A DNA stretch of 63,010 bases from Paenibacillus profundus (GCF_021369635.1 NZ_JAJNBZ010000033.1:1-63010), one strand, 5' to 3'. Counted from the first letter of the stretch, positions 1-8,734 are shown. Notes: a model not told the origin generated them from the letters alone. A program made the numbers and translations.

Positions 1-417
1 CTTCCTGTATGTATTCGAGACTTACGACTGTTCGGCCCTTCCCGAAAAAAAAAAACTTCCCGGTACTATGGCTTCTGCTGACTTCTCACAGCAAGCTTTA
101 CTCCGTTTTTCGGATTTTTTTTTAAAAACCTACTTGACGTCTGTGAGATCTCCCCGGGTAAGAGCGATAACCTTCCCCTCATCTATCTGCCACATTTACA
201 TGATGGGATTCGGGCAGTATTGGACTTTGCTTTGTTAAGCAAGCTCGTCCGTCCCGCCATGCCTTGTATGTGATTTCTGTTCGTCAGACCGAGGGTTTGC
301 CTCCGGCTTCCTTCAGATTCCGCCTCGCGGCGGACACCCTTGCCTTTGGCTAACAGTTCCTACTGCCAAGCCTGTAGCGGACTTTCACCGCCGAGTTATC
401 GCCCATGCCGGGCGCAC
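1..417 (-). mobile_element. Group II intron, 5' part (runs off the left edge)
   Basis: Read on the minus strand, the sequence starts GTGCGCCCGGCATGGGC at 417. It then shows the usual order of a bacterial group II intron 5' half: a GGTGAAAGTCC-type stretch, AACTGTTAGCC..GGCAAGGGTGTC, AATCTGAAGGAAGC, and GACGAACAGAAATCACATAC, then domain II-IV-like sequence toward position 1. These are recalled family landmarks, not an alignment. The reverse transcriptase ORF and 3' end would lie to the left of the window. No coding frame is claimed here. The 5' splice site falls a few bases after an intrinsic terminator, which is typical of group IIC introns. Confidence 0.8.
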
Positions 418-449
418 TTAAAAAGTCCATGGTTTTCAACCAAGGACTT
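418..449 (-). terminator. Intrinsic terminator directly upstream of the intron
   Basis: On the minus strand a 10-bp stem with one mismatch (440-449 with 423-432, loop 433-439) is followed by a short T run. It lies downstream of the AhpD-like gene that ends at 512. The intron starts at 417, right after the T run, so this is both the gene's terminator and the likely intron target. Confidence 0.75.
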
Positions 450-511
450 AAACGATATAACTCTATTAATGTAGTTCCCCGAGGGGACCTGCCTTCAAGA
501 ACACCGTTATT

Positions 512-955
512 CTATTCACAGGCAGGCATTTTTCTTGACGAGATGGCAATTCGGTTCCATGCATTGATGGTAGCGATAGCCATAATGATTTCTGCGGTTT
601 CCTTTTCATCGAAATAACGGCGCGCCTCCTTGTATACCTCATCAGGCACATGACCTTCGGTCACTAAGGTGACTGCTTCCGTCAAAGCCAGCACGGCTCG
701 CTCTTCCGGAGTGAAGAAGGGCGTTTCACGCCATGCGTTAAGCGCATAAATGCGCTGCTCCGTTTCGCCCAGCTTACGCGCATCCTTCGTATGCATGTCG
801 ATGCAAAATGCACAGCCATTGATTTGGGAAGCGCGGATTTTGATTAGTTCCTTCATTCGCTTATCGATGCCAGCAGACATTTGGGCCTTCTCTAGTTCGA
901 TCATGCCCGCATAGCCTTTAGGGTTTACCTCTTCCATTTTAAATCTCGTGTCCAT
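512..955 (-). CDS. Carboxymuconolactone decarboxylase / AhpD-like protein
   Basis: A 147-aa all-helical protein of the CMD/alkylhydroperoxidase AhpD-like family. The family motif is visible as CAFCIDMHTKDARK: a CxxC pair followed four residues after the second Cys by the conserved His. In AhpD this motif gives peroxidase activity coupled to thiols; in many paralogues the substrate is unknown. The start at 955 is chosen because an AAGGAGGAAT site lies just upstream; an in-frame ATG at 1009 lacks such a site. It stands alone and ends 60 bp before the terminator next to the group II intron. Family assignment is firm; the exact substrate cannot be read from the sequence. Confidence 0.88.
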   Translation of the reverse strand: MDTRFKMEEVNPKGYAGMIELEKAQMSAGIDKRMKELIKIRASQINGCAFCIDMHTKDARKLGETEQRIYALNAWRETPFFTPEERAVLALTEAVTLVTEGHVPDEVYKEARRYFDEKETAEIIMAIATINAWNRIAISSRKMPACE

Positions 956-1488
956 GTACAATTCCTCCTTGGGTATTGGCATTGAATAAAGCAAGAGATG
1001 ACTTCTCATCGCTTACCTTTCATCTATTTGACAAAATGAGTGCTGAATTTGTGACATCAACTCGGATCAACAAAATCATATTTTGTGCAATAGCGTGATC
1101 GGATTGACGATAATTCGCTTCATTAGCCCCTTTGCTCCATTCTCCCCTTCCTTCAGGAGTGAGCGGCGTGCCCAAGACGATGCTGGTTAACTGCATTGTA
1201 ATCCGCCGCGTCATGCCATGATTTGCGTAACCGCATGCGCCTTATGCTCGCGATTTTCTTTCCTGACGGTAAGGGAGAATGGATATATGGACCACTGCAC
1301 TGCATGGAAAACCGACAATTGGTTCGTATGACAAAGAAAATCTGCCATTCTGAATAAAGGGGAGAATGAGGCAAGAGACGAAACCGGCATACCTTTATTG
1401 AAGTTTGACTTCATGATCACGTTCTGTTATAAATGGATTAACCACATCAATCCATTGAAAAAGATGAAATCGTGAGGAGATGCTAGTA
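956..1488. other. Intergenic region, no supported gene
   Basis: About 530 bases between the divergent AhpD-like and CGNR genes. Short frames on the minus strand (1020-1420) have no ribosome site and no recognisable sequence. A GGGGAGAATGAGGCAAGAG stretch near 1358-1376 resembles, in inverted orientation, sequence near 1120-1150, which could be an eroded inverted repeat. Promoters for the two flanking genes must lie here but I cannot assign them. Confidence 0.4.
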
Positions 1489-2025
1489 TTGAGTCCCGTC
1501 CTATCTCGTCCGAATTTTTTTCTCAGCGTACTCAATCAGATGAAAGAGCATGACAACCAGATGGAGACAGGCAGTCTGGAACAAGAGCTGCAAAGTCTAT
1601 TGCTGCTGCTGGCGAAGTCCGTCCAAGCCAAACAGGCATTAACTGCCGATTCCGTGCAGCGAATCAATGACGCTTTTCAACATTATCATGCTATCCGTCT
1701 AAAATTAAGCATTGCCACGCCTGCAAATATTCCTGTGCCTGCATCAAGCTGCCTTTCTGACAAGGTCAGTGCTCCTTCGTTGCTGCTTCATACCGAGTTC
1801 GTAGACCCTCCGAATCAGTTGAAGCGAATCTATATGGAAGCCATCCTAAGTCTGCTTGAGGCTATGGAGAAAGAGCAACTGGAGCTGCAGCGTTGCATCC
1901 AGTGTCATAGCTGGTTCATTCCCTATCAGCGGGCTAAAGTAAATAAGTTTTGTAGCGCGAAATGCCGCAATCGTTACAACTACCTGCAAAAAAAGAATTT
2001 GATGAAGCTGGAGGAAACACGATGA
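1489..2025 (+). CDS. CGNR-type zinc-finger protein
   Basis: About 178 aa. The C-terminal half carries RCIQCHSWF, then FCSAKCRNRYNY about 15 residues on: a C-x2-C...C-x3-C treble-clef finger of the CGNR type found in bacterial putative RNA- or DNA-binding proteins. The N-terminal half is helical and Leu-rich without a known motif. I prefer the TTG at 1489 because GAGGAG at 1474-1479 is 9 nt upstream; the in-frame ATG at 1480 abuts that site. The stop overlaps the start of the methionine aminopeptidase (ATGATGA), so the two are translationally coupled. The role is probably regulatory, but the target is unknown. Confidence 0.75.
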   Translation: MSPVLSRPNFFLSVLNQMKEHDNQMETGSLEQELQSLLLLLAKSVQAKQALTADSVQRINDAFQHYHAIRLKLSIATPANIPVPASSCLSDKVSAPSLLLHTEFVDPPNQLKRIYMEAILSLLEAMEKEQLELQRCIQCHSWFIPYQRAKVNKFCSAKCRNRYNYLQKKNLMKLEETR

Positions 2026-2768
2026 TGATCTTGAAATCCGATCAAGAGATTGGAATCATGAGGGAAGCAGGCCGTATCGTAGCTGAGTGCCATGCGTTAA
2101 TTGCAGACACGATTAAGCCCGGCATAACGACACTTGCCATCGATCAAATGGTAGAAAAGCATATTCGCGCAAGAGGAGCGGTACCCAGCTTCAAAGGACA
2201 TCACGGCTTCACAGCCTCCATCTGCGTGGCGAAGAACGATGTTATTTGTCATGGATTTCCAGATGATGCGCCATTGCAGGATGGGGACGTCGTTACCCTT
2301 GATGTCGGGGCGTTCTTCAACGGTTACCATGGAGATTCCGGCTGGACCTATGCGGTCGGTACCGTCTCCACGGAAATCGCTCAGCTTATGGATGCCTGTC
2401 ATCAAAGCTTGCTGCTTGGCATTGATCAGGCTGTCGTCGGAAACCGTATTGGAGATATCGGATTTGCGATCGACACGTTTGCGACGCGCCACGGGTACGG
2501 CAATGTCAGAGAATTTACGGGCCATGGGCTCGGCAAGGATCTGTGGGAAGAGCCGCCTGTTCCCCACTACGGCAGACAAGGGATGGGGCCCCGATTAAAA
2601 AATGGCTTGGTGCTCGCCATCGAACCGATGTTCACGCTTGGAGACTGGCGCGCCTATGTCGAAAGTGATGGCTGGACGGCACGAACGATTGACCACTCGA
2701 TTTGTGTCCAATATGAACATACCGTTGCCATTACCGACAATGGGCCTGAAATTCTTACAAAGCTTTAA
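2022..2768 (+). CDS. map: Type I methionine aminopeptidase
   Basis: A cytosolic metalloprotease that removes the initiator Met from nascent proteins. 248 aa, the normal length for bacterial type I enzymes. The five metal ligands can be placed: D94 and D105 in VVTLDVGAFFNGYHGDSG, H168 in FTGHGLG, E201 in LAIEPMF, and E232 in VQYEHT. The start at 2022 has GGAGG about 8 nt upstream and overlaps the stop of the CGNR gene, so they form a two-gene unit. This is probably an extra copy, since the housekeeping map usually sits in the ribosomal protein cluster. The 3' end overlaps the convergent sigma-factor gene by 14 bp. Confidence 0.95.
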   Translation: MMILKSDQEIGIMREAGRIVAECHALIADTIKPGITTLAIDQMVEKHIRARGAVPSFKGHHGFTASICVAKNDVICHGFPDDAPLQDGDVVTLDVGAFFNGYHGDSGWTYAVGTVSTEIAQLMDACHQSLLLGIDQAVVGNRIGDIGFAIDTFATRHGYGNVREFTGHGLGKDLWEEPPVPHYGRQGMGPRLKNGLVLAIEPMFTLGDWRAYVESDGWTARTIDHSICVQYEHTVAITDNGPEILTKL

Positions 2769-3645
2769 GAGGTTGAATGCGTTCGAGCTTGTTAGGATTC
2801 GATATGAAAAAGATGCGTACGAGACGCTTCTGCTCTCCCGGCTTCGCGCCCCAGCCAAAGCATATCGCGAGAACCGGACTGCCATTTCTGACAAGCACCA
2901 TTCCTCTCTGGCCGTTAACTTCGACAGGGAGGATCTCCCCTTCGAAATACCCTCTCGGCACAATTCCGTTCAATAGCGCCATTATTCGCTGTCTGCCTAT
3001 GATCGGACGTAATGCGCAGCGTACTTTGCCGCCGCCATCCATAATGAGCAGGGCGTCATCGGCGACCATGCGAATCACGTCATCGAAGTTGCCTGTTTTG
3101 GATGCAAGTATGAAGGCTTGGACGAGCGCTTCTTCTTTTTCCGTATGGGGAGAAGCCGCAGGCAGCTCTTGACGCAGCTTCTTGTTGACGCGGCTGTAAA
3201 TTTTACGGCAATTCTCTTCTGACTTATCCAATATCCGGGCGATTTCACTGTAACTATAAGCAAGCGTTTCCCTTAAAATGAACACGGCCCTTTCCACGGC
3301 GTTCAATTGTTCGAGCAGGACGAGAACCGCGTACGAAATGGATTCATCCTTCACCGCCAGCTCCATCGGATCCTGTTCTGTCAGATTGATCAGAGGCTCA
3401 GGCAGCCACGGACCAACATACACTTCCCTCCGTTTACGGGCCGATGTCATGAAGCTGATGCAACGATTGGTTACCGCTTTAGTTAAGTATGCTTTCATAT
3501 TGCGGACATGTACCATGTCGAGCTGCTGCACCTCGATGAACAGATCCTGCACGATATCTTCCGCGTCGGCCAAGGAACCGAGCATACGGTACGCAATCGC
3601 AGTGAGCATCGTCAGATTGTTCTCGTAGACTGTTTCCCATTCCAT
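2755..3645 (-). CDS. ECF41-type RNA polymerase sigma factor (SigJ-like)
   Basis: 296 aa, much longer than ordinary ECF sigma factors because of a C-terminal SnoaL/NTF2-like domain. The N-terminus has sigma region 2 (RMLGSLADAEDIVQDLF) and region 4 (AVFILRETLAYSYSEIARIL). The linker WLPEPL is the signature of ECF41, where the C-terminal domain tunes activity in place of an anti-sigma factor. ECF41 genes often sit beside CMD or oxidoreductase genes, and a CMD gene is 2 kb away. The start at 3645 has GGAGAG upstream; the in-frame ATG at 3681 overlaps pxpA. It is the last gene of the pxpBCA operon, 32 bp behind pxpA, an unusual partner. Confidence 0.9.
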   Translation of the reverse strand: MEWETVYENNLTMLTAIAYRMLGSLADAEDIVQDLFIEVQQLDMVHVRNMKAYLTKAVTNRCISFMTSARKRREVYVGPWLPEPLINLTEQDPMELAVKDESISYAVLVLLEQLNAVERAVFILRETLAYSYSEIARILDKSEENCRKIYSRVNKKLRQELPAASPHTEKEEALVQAFILASKTGNFDDVIRMVADDALLIMDGGGKVRCALRPIIGRQRIMALLNGIVPRGYFEGEILPVEVNGQRGMVLVRNGSPVLAICFGWGAKPGEQKRLVRIFFISNPNKLERIQPLKAL

Positions 3646-3677
3646 GGCATTCTCTCCGATCTGTATATCTAATGATA

Positions 3678-4463
3678 TCATTGGAAATTCCCGTCAGGTT
3701 TACGATCGCGCACAGCTTGAAGCTGGATTCCCTCAGATAGAAGCATGTCCCGGATTCGAGCGGCAAAGTGCAGCGCATGTGTCCCATCTCCGTGTATGCA
3801 TATGGTCTCTGCCGTAAGCTTAATCTCCATATTCTCTCGCGAGCGGACGGTGCCCTCTTTCACCATCTGGATAATCTGGGCGGCAGCCTGCGAGGGGTCG
3901 CTGATTAGCGCATCTGGCTCGCTTCTCGGGGTGAGGCTTCCATCTCGGCAGTAGGTCCGATCAGCGAACACTTCGCTGGCCGTCTTCAGCCCTGTTCGGG
4001 TTCCGGCACGAATTATTTCGCTGCCCGAGAGACCATACAAGACCAGCTCGGGATTCACCTTATAGACGGCTTCGGCAATCGCTTGAGCCAGCTTGTCATT
4101 CTGAGCCGCCATGTTATATAGAGCTCCGTGCGGCTTGACGTGCTGCATTCTGCCGCCTTCGGCTCGAACGAACCCCTCTAAGGCGCCGATCTGATACACG
4201 GTCATGTCATACGCTTCTTGTGGCGTAATATTCATGTTACGTCGGCCGAAGCCCGCCAGATCCGGCAGTCCGGGATGAGCACCGATAGCCACTTGCTTCT
4301 CCAGAGCCATATTTACCGTTTTTCTCATGGTCTGCGGATCACCCGCATGAAAACCGCAAGCAATGTTAATAGACGTCACCTTATCAAGAATCGCCTCATC
4401 GTTTCCCAACGTATAGGCGCCAAAGCTCTCCCCCATATCACAGTTCAGATCGACGGTATACAT
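3678..4463 (-). CDS. pxpA: 5-oxoprolinase subunit A (LamB/YcsF family)
   Basis: 261 aa. With PxpB and PxpC it forms the ATP-dependent prokaryotic 5-oxoprolinase, which opens 5-oxoproline (pyroglutamate), a damage product of glutamine and glutamate, to glutamate. The N-terminus [11 protein letters not shown], the segment [12 protein letters not shown], and [10 protein letters not shown] are LamB/YcsF hallmarks. The start at 4463 directly abuts the stop of pxpC, so translation is coupled. All three subunits are present and appear intact, so the enzyme is likely functional. It is followed by the ECF41 sigma factor on the same strand. Confidence 0.95.
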   Translation of the reverse strand: MYTVDLNCDMGESFGAYTLGNDEAILDKVTSINIACGFHAGDPQTMRKTVNMALEKQVAIGAHPGLPDLAGFGRRNMNITPQEAYDMTVYQIGALEGFVRAEGGRMQHVKPHGALYNMAAQNDKLAQAIAEAVYKVNPELVLYGLSGSEIIRAGTRTGLKTASEVFADRTYCRDGSLTPRSEPDALISDPSQAAAQIIQMVKEGTVRSRENMEIKLTAETICIHGDGTHALHFAARIRDMLLSEGIQLQAVRDRKPDGNFQ

Positions 4464-5483
4464 TCAAACGCCCCTTTCTTTCGTGAGATAAAGCCCGATC
4501 GCTTTTTCCGTCAGAGCAAATGACTGCTCTGCATCCATATACAGCTCTTCCGCGTGTTCCAACGATATTTCGGCCAAGCGTATGCTTTCCCCAGGCTTCA
4601 CTTGGGCCAGCACAGGAAGATCGACACTCGCCACTTGCGCGATTTTCGGATAGCCTCCTATCGTCTGGCGGTCCGCCATTAATATGATCGGGTTCCCTTC
4701 CGGTGGGACTTGCACCGTTCCGAACGACACCGCTTCGGAGATCGGTTCAAAAGGTTGCATCAATCGGATAGCCTGTCCCTCTAAGCGATACCCCATCCGG
4801 TCCGATTGAGGTGTGACATAGAATGGCCGGCTGACAAAAGCCGCCTTGCTCTCTTCGGTAAAATGCCTGAAGTCACGGCCTTGAATAAAGCGGATCACCG
4901 GCTCTTGCGCATACGCAGGGCGGGACGGGAAACCGATAAACCAAGGCGCAGCCGCAAAAGGCTTTGACTCTAGCGCTGCCAGACCATTCCTCGTATATTT
5001 CGCCGCACAGTCGGAAACAGCACCACAGCGGAGCACATCCCCGGTCCTCAGTGCTCTTCCTTCGAGCCCTCCGAGCCCCGCACGCAAATAGGTGCTGCGG
5101 CTTTGCAACACCAGCGGCACATCGATTCCTCCCGCAACGGCTAGATAAGCGCGAGCCCCCCATATGCAGGGACCGAATTCGAGCACCTCTCCCGCTCTGA
5201 TGATGACCGGTCTCCATAACGGAACCTTCTGCCCGCCGATACTCGGCGAAAGATTGCCTCCGCATATGGCGATAAGCGCTTCGGCATCAAAGCGGATGGA
5301 CGGTCCTCGCAGCGTAATTTCCAAAGCCTCGTCCCCCTGGTCATTGCCCACCAGCACATTCGCTGCGCGAAGGGCGAACGAATCCATTGCTCCGCTGACA
5401 ATGACCCCCTGCTGCTGATACCCGAACCTTCCTTGATCTTGAATCGTAGTTAGAAGTCCTGATTTTATAATATACAGACTCAT
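4464..5483 (-). CDS. pxpC: 5-oxoprolinase subunit C
   Basis: 339 aa, of the biotin-dependent carboxyltransferase-like (AHS2/KipA) fold. Visible family signatures are GLLTTIQDQGRFGYQQQG at the N-terminus, SGAMDSFALRAAN, and near the C-terminus PEGNPIILMADRQTIGGYPK. It pairs with PxpB; the complex acts with PxpA to hydrolyse 5-oxoproline using ATP. Its ATG overlaps the end of pxpB by 4 bp and it abuts pxpA, so the three genes are one transcription and translation unit. In Bacillus the homologue was named KipA for its effect on sporulation kinase KinA via KipI; that older role is not implied here. Confidence 0.94.
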   Translation of the reverse strand: MSLYIIKSGLLTTIQDQGRFGYQQQGVIVSGAMDSFALRAANVLVGNDQGDEALEITLRGPSIRFDAEALIAICGGNLSPSIGGQKVPLWRPVIIRAGEVLEFGPCIWGARAYLAVAGGIDVPLVLQSRSTYLRAGLGGLEGRALRTGDVLRCGAVSDCAAKYTRNGLAALESKPFAAAPWFIGFPSRPAYAQEPVIRFIQGRDFRHFTEESKAAFVSRPFYVTPQSDRMGYRLEGQAIRLMQPFEPISEAVSFGTVQVPPEGNPIILMADRQTIGGYPKIAQVASVDLPVLAQVKPGESIRLAEISLEHAEELYMDAEQSFALTEKAIGLYLTKERGV

Positions 5484-6250
5484 ATGTCATCCTCTTTCCA
5501 CGCGGCATATTGTTCGGGGGCGATCGGCCGGAAGCGGACGATGTCACCCATTTGCAGCAAGCTCGGCGCAGCATGATCGGGACGGAACAGCTTCAATGGG
5601 GTTCTTCCGATCAACTGCCACCCCCCGGGCGTGGCAATCGGATAGACTCCGGTCTGCTTGCCTCCTATTCCGACTGAACCCGGGTCAATGGTTGGTCTCG
5701 GAGAGCTGCGTCTAGGGACAGCGATCCGTTCCGGCATGCCGCCGAGATAAGGAAAGCCCGGCGCGAATCCGATCATATACACCAAGTAGTCCTGACTCGC
5801 GTGAATCTTAATGACTTCCTCCGCACTCAGCCCGGTGTGCACCGCAACATCATGTAAATCAGGCCCAAACTCACCTCCGTAGCACACCGGTATTTCCACG
5901 ATTCTGGAACTGCCAGCTTCCACTGATTCCAGACCCATCACCATCCTGCTGACGATCCTCTTGATGATCTCAAAAGGGGATCGGTCGTCCTTGCCACCAC
6001 TGCGAGACCATTGGTCACCCGTGACCGGATCCCGCAATTTCAGCGGCTCGTAGAACACGGTGACTGTCGTATACGCTGGCACAACTTCCACGATGCCCGG
6101 AACAGGGTTCCGCTCCATTTGCGAACACAAGGCGCGTATTTTGCCATGGGTGTCCGGGTGGATACTGCCGCCCCAATCAACGACAATCGCACGATCTCCG
6201 AGCGGCAGCACGAGAACATCACTCTCATCCGTTTCATATAAGCCTGACAT
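5480..6250 (-). CDS. pxpB: 5-oxoprolinase subunit B (KipI-like)
   Basis: 256 aa, of the AHS1/KipI family, partner of PxpC in the 5-oxoprolinase complex. Recognisable parts are LGDRAIVVDWG at the N-terminus, VCYGGEFGPDLHDVA, YMIGFAPGFPYLGG and GSVGIGGKQTGVYPIATPGG, all standard for the family. I chose the ATG at 6250 because GGGGGAG lies about 5 nt upstream. An in-frame ATG at 6304 would add 18 residues that do not fit the family and has a more distant GGAG. It is the first gene of the pxpBCA-sigma unit; its promoter should be in 6251-6420. Confidence 0.92.
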   Translation of the reverse strand: MSGLYETDESDVLVLPLGDRAIVVDWGGSIHPDTHGKIRALCSQMERNPVPGIVEVVPAYTTVTVFYEPLKLRDPVTGDQWSRSGGKDDRSPFEIIKRIVSRMVMGLESVEAGSSRIVEIPVCYGGEFGPDLHDVAVHTGLSAEEVIKIHASQDYLVYMIGFAPGFPYLGGMPERIAVPRRSSPRPTIDPGSVGIGGKQTGVYPIATPGGWQLIGRTPLKLFRPDHAAPSLLQMGDIVRFRPIAPEQYAAWKEDDI

Positions 6251-6423
6251 GTGTCTCCCCCTTGCTATTGAGTCAGCGGTCTTGTTGTCTGTCTTCTTGA
6301 TCATGCCACTATATTCTCCTTCATTTCAAGTCCCCGCTGCGCGACCGGTACATCTATACGTCAATCCCAATCTCTTGAAAAGAAGCTCTTGAAGCCCTGC
6401 AAAAAATAGTCGCCCTGAAATGC

Positions 6424-6459
6424 GACAGCGGCAGAAATAGTCTCATTTCTGCCGCTGTC
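6424..6459 (-). terminator. Strong hairpin terminator
   Basis: Perfect 15-bp stem (6424-6438 with 6445-6459, 6-nt loop). It lies just downstream of the HesB-like remnant on the minus strand. A T-rich tract follows on the plus strand. It separates the Fe-S group from the pxp operon. Confidence 0.6.
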
Positions 6460-6472
6460 TTGCTTTTGAACT

Positions 6473-6750
6473 TTAGCCACGGGCAAACACAATATCACCG
6501 TGGAGACAATCGATCGTTAAATTACGGCCGTCCAAATACCATGCATCATTTTCTTCCATAAAGAATGTAATTCCGTCACCGACATACGTGTTCACGGGAT
6601 ACTGCGGTTCATCTTTCGTGATGCCAAAAGCGAATGCATCTTCTCCCCCGCCGCTATATCGGACATAAATACGGATAAAGTCACCCTTGCGGTATTCCCA
6701 GTCTCACAAAGCTCATATGAAACCTTCCTTTCCTCGACGATCAGTCGCAT
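6473..6750 (-). pseudogene. HesB/YneR-like protein, frameshifted
   Basis: On the minus strand, the frame ending at 6473 reads KGDFIRIYVRYSGGG...FAFGITKDEPQYP...GITFFMEENDAWYLDG, which matches what I recall of the small HesB/YneR (IscA-fold) family of Bacillus, about 95 aa. This frame has no start: it is closed by TGA codons near 6710. The N-terminus MRLIVEE with an ATG at 6750 is in another frame. Together they suggest one gene broken by a small indel near 6700-6715. The ATG overlaps the stop of the upstream IscA-like gene by 10 bp, so the pair was an operon. A sequencing indel would look the same. Confidence 0.6.
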
Positions 6751-7055
6751 TTTTTGGCTTTCCCCCGATAGGCAGCCGTTCGAAAGCTGGCTCCGCAACC
6801 GCATGTGAATTTAGCATTGGGGTTGTCTATCGTGAAGCCACCCGTCATTCCGGTTTCCATATAATCAATATGTACACCTTCAAAGTACTCCTCACTGGCA
6901 TTGCCAATGACAACCTCAAATCCTTTCCATTCTATTACTCGGTCGTCTTCTTGCCGTGAATCGTCAAAGAGGATGCTATAGGATAAACCGCTGCACCCCC
7001 CATCGCTAACTCCTAGACGCAGAAAATACGGTTCAGCGCCAATGTCCTTTAGCAT
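6741..7055 (-). CDS. IscA/HesB-type iron-sulfur carrier
   Basis: 104 aa. A-type carriers deliver Fe-S clusters to apo-proteins through three conserved cysteines. All three are here: one in SDGGCSGLSY and two in FTCGCGASF near the C-terminus. The family is normally 110-120 aa with a short helix before MLKDIGAEP. Here the only ATG is at that point (GGGAG 4-8 nt upstream), and the open frame continues upstream without a start (WQVDKWEF). So the N-terminus may be shortened by about 15 residues. The gene heads a two-gene unit with the broken HesB-like frame and sits near trhO and a SufR-like regulator. Confidence 0.85.
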   Translation of the reverse strand: MLKDIGAEPYFLRLGVSDGGCSGLSYSILFDDSRQEDDRVIEWKGFEVVIGNASEEYFEGVHIDYMETGMTGGFTIDNPNAKFTCGCGASFRTAAYRGKAKKCD

Positions 7056-7162
7056 GAACTCCCACTTGTCAACCTGCCATGTTGTGTTACAATACTTTTT
7101 ATAGATAAAATTTTACTTTGTCTGATATTTTCCATAAAATATAATGAACCAGGTGGAATGTA

Positions 7163-8047
7163 ATGAACCAAGAATCTGTATACTCAGTGCTTCTATTTTA
7201 TAAATACGTAAACATTCCCGATGCCGAGCAATTTGCGAAGGAGCATTTGGACTATTGCAAGAATCTTGGCATCAAAGGCCGGATTTTGATTGCCGATGAA
7301 GGAATCAACGGAACGCTGTCCGGTACCGTTGAACAAACAGAGCAATACATGCATGATTTGCGTCAGAACCCTCTCTTTGCCGATATCGTGTTTAAAATAG
7401 ACGAAGCAGATGGACACACCTTCAAAAAAATGTTTGTGCGTTATAAAAAAGAGCTGGTTACCTTTCGTGTTGATGATGAGGAGCTTGATCCCAATATCCT
7501 GAGCGGTAAAAAGCTTAATCCCAAACAATTTTATGAACATCTTCAGCGTGACGACGTTATCGTGCTGGATGGCCGGACCGGTTACGAATATGATATCGGC
7601 CATTTCCGCAATTCCATTCGACCGGATGTGGAGAGCTTTCGGGAATTCCCGGAATGGATTCGGGAGTATATGAGCGAACATAAAGACAAGCCTATTCTGA
7701 CCTACTGTACAGGAGGAATCCGCTGTGAGAAATTGAGCGGCTTTTTGCTGAAGGAAGGATTTCAAGAAGTATACCAATTGGATGGCGGCATCGTATCTTA
7801 CGGAAAAGATCCTGACATAAAAGGAAGACTTTTCGATGGCAAATGCTACGTATTTGATGAACGGATTTCTGTGCCGATTAACCATACGGATGAAGATATC
7901 GTCGTGGGACGTTGCCATCATTGCAGTAAACCTACTGATCGATACATTAATTGTGCAAATGATGCTTGCCATCAGCAGCATATTTGTTGTGAAGAATGCG
8001 ATAGCATTTATAATGGTTATTGCTCTGAGCAATGTGCCCCGCTGTAA
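7163..8047 (+). CDS. trhO: Oxygen-dependent tRNA uridine(34) hydroxylase TrhO (rhodanese fold)
   Basis: 294 aa, the usual length. TrhO makes 5-hydroxyuridine at position 34 of tRNAs that read NNU/NNA/NNG codons, with O2. The N-terminal UPF0176 domain (GRILIADEGINGTLSG) is followed by a rhodanese domain with C182 in TYCTGGIRCEK and a Cys-rich C-terminus (CHHCSKP, CANDACHQQHICCEEC) that probably binds metal. ATG at 7163 has AGGTGG 6 nt upstream; a possible sigma-A -10 TATAAT is at 7140-7145. It is followed 45 bp later by the SufR-like regulator, likely cotranscribed. Confidence 0.93.
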   Translation: MNQESVYSVLLFYKYVNIPDAEQFAKEHLDYCKNLGIKGRILIADEGINGTLSGTVEQTEQYMHDLRQNPLFADIVFKIDEADGHTFKKMFVRYKKELVTFRVDDEELDPNILSGKKLNPKQFYEHLQRDDVIVLDGRTGYEYDIGHFRNSIRPDVESFREFPEWIREYMSEHKDKPILTYCTGGIRCEKLSGFLLKEGFQEVYQLDGGIVSYGKDPDIKGRLFDGKCYVFDERISVPINHTDEDIVVGRCHHCSKPTDRYINCANDACHQQHICCEECDSIYNGYCSEQCAPL

Positions 8048-8092
8048 AGGCAGCCTGCTAAATGAAGTTAATAACAAGGCGGTGAACTGCAT

Positions 8093-8734
8093 TTGCAACC
8101 ACAAGACGATATGTCGACCCGGGAGACGATTTTATATCTGTTAAAAACGAATGATGAGCTTAGCGCCAAAGAACTTACGGAACGGCTCAACATTACTTCC
8201 ATGGCGGTCCGCCGCCATATCGACGCTCTAGAACGCGATGGTTTTATTGATTCGAGAACTGTACGGCAACCAATGGGGAGACCGTCTGCCATGTACTATC
8301 TAACAGAGCGTGCTAGTATACTATTTCCAAATAAGTATCACGCCGTAGCCCTCGATCTCCTTCATGAATTGGTGCAGGAATCGGGAGAAAATATGGTAGA
8401 GCGATTGTTTGAACGCCGCAAAGATGCATTATACAAAAAGCATGCTGAATCAATGGAAGATAAAAGCTTTCAAGAGAAAATAGCTTTACTTGCTAATATT
8501 CAAAACGAAAATGGCTATATGGTGGAGTTGAAAAAAAACAGCGATGACGAGTTCGTTTTTACGGAGCATAATTGTCCGATCTCCCAAATTGCCAACAAGT
8601 ACAACCATGCCTGCACATGTGAACTGAAGTTATTTGAGTCTTTGTTGGACGCGGATATTTCTCGTCCGGAGTGCTTGTCAAAAGGGGATAGAAAATGCGT
8701 GTATACGATTCGGAGACGCAACCGCCAATCCTAA
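8093..8734 (+). CDS. SufR-like Fe-S-sensing transcriptional regulator
   Basis: 213 aa. The N-terminal winged helix is clear (ETILYLLKTNDELSAKELTERL, then SMAVRRHIDALERDGFI). The C-terminal part has a cysteine set, EHNCPI, HACTCEL, RPECLSKGDRKC, like the cluster-ligating region of SufR-type repressors of iron-sulfur genes. The start is a TTG at 8093 with AAGGCGGTG upstream; no ATG in frame fits as well. It follows trhO in the same orientation, and an IscA-like carrier gene is divergent, so an Fe-S or oxygen-linked role is reasonable. That role is inferred from Cys pattern and context, not shown. Confidence 0.78.
   Translation: MQPQDDMSTRETILYLLKTNDELSAKELTERLNITSMAVRRHIDALERDGFIDSRTVRQPMGRPSAMYYLTERASILFPNKYHAVALDLLHELVQESGENMVERLFERRKDALYKKHAESMEDKSFQEKIALLANIQNENGYMVELKKNSDDEFVFTEHNCPISQIANKYNHACTCELKLFESLLDADISRPECLSKGDRKCVYTIRRRNRQS

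Noticed and set aside
405..617. Plus-strand frame of 70 aa across the intron boundary
   Set aside because: It spans the intron 5' end, the terminator and the antisense of the AhpD gene; clearly a chance frame.
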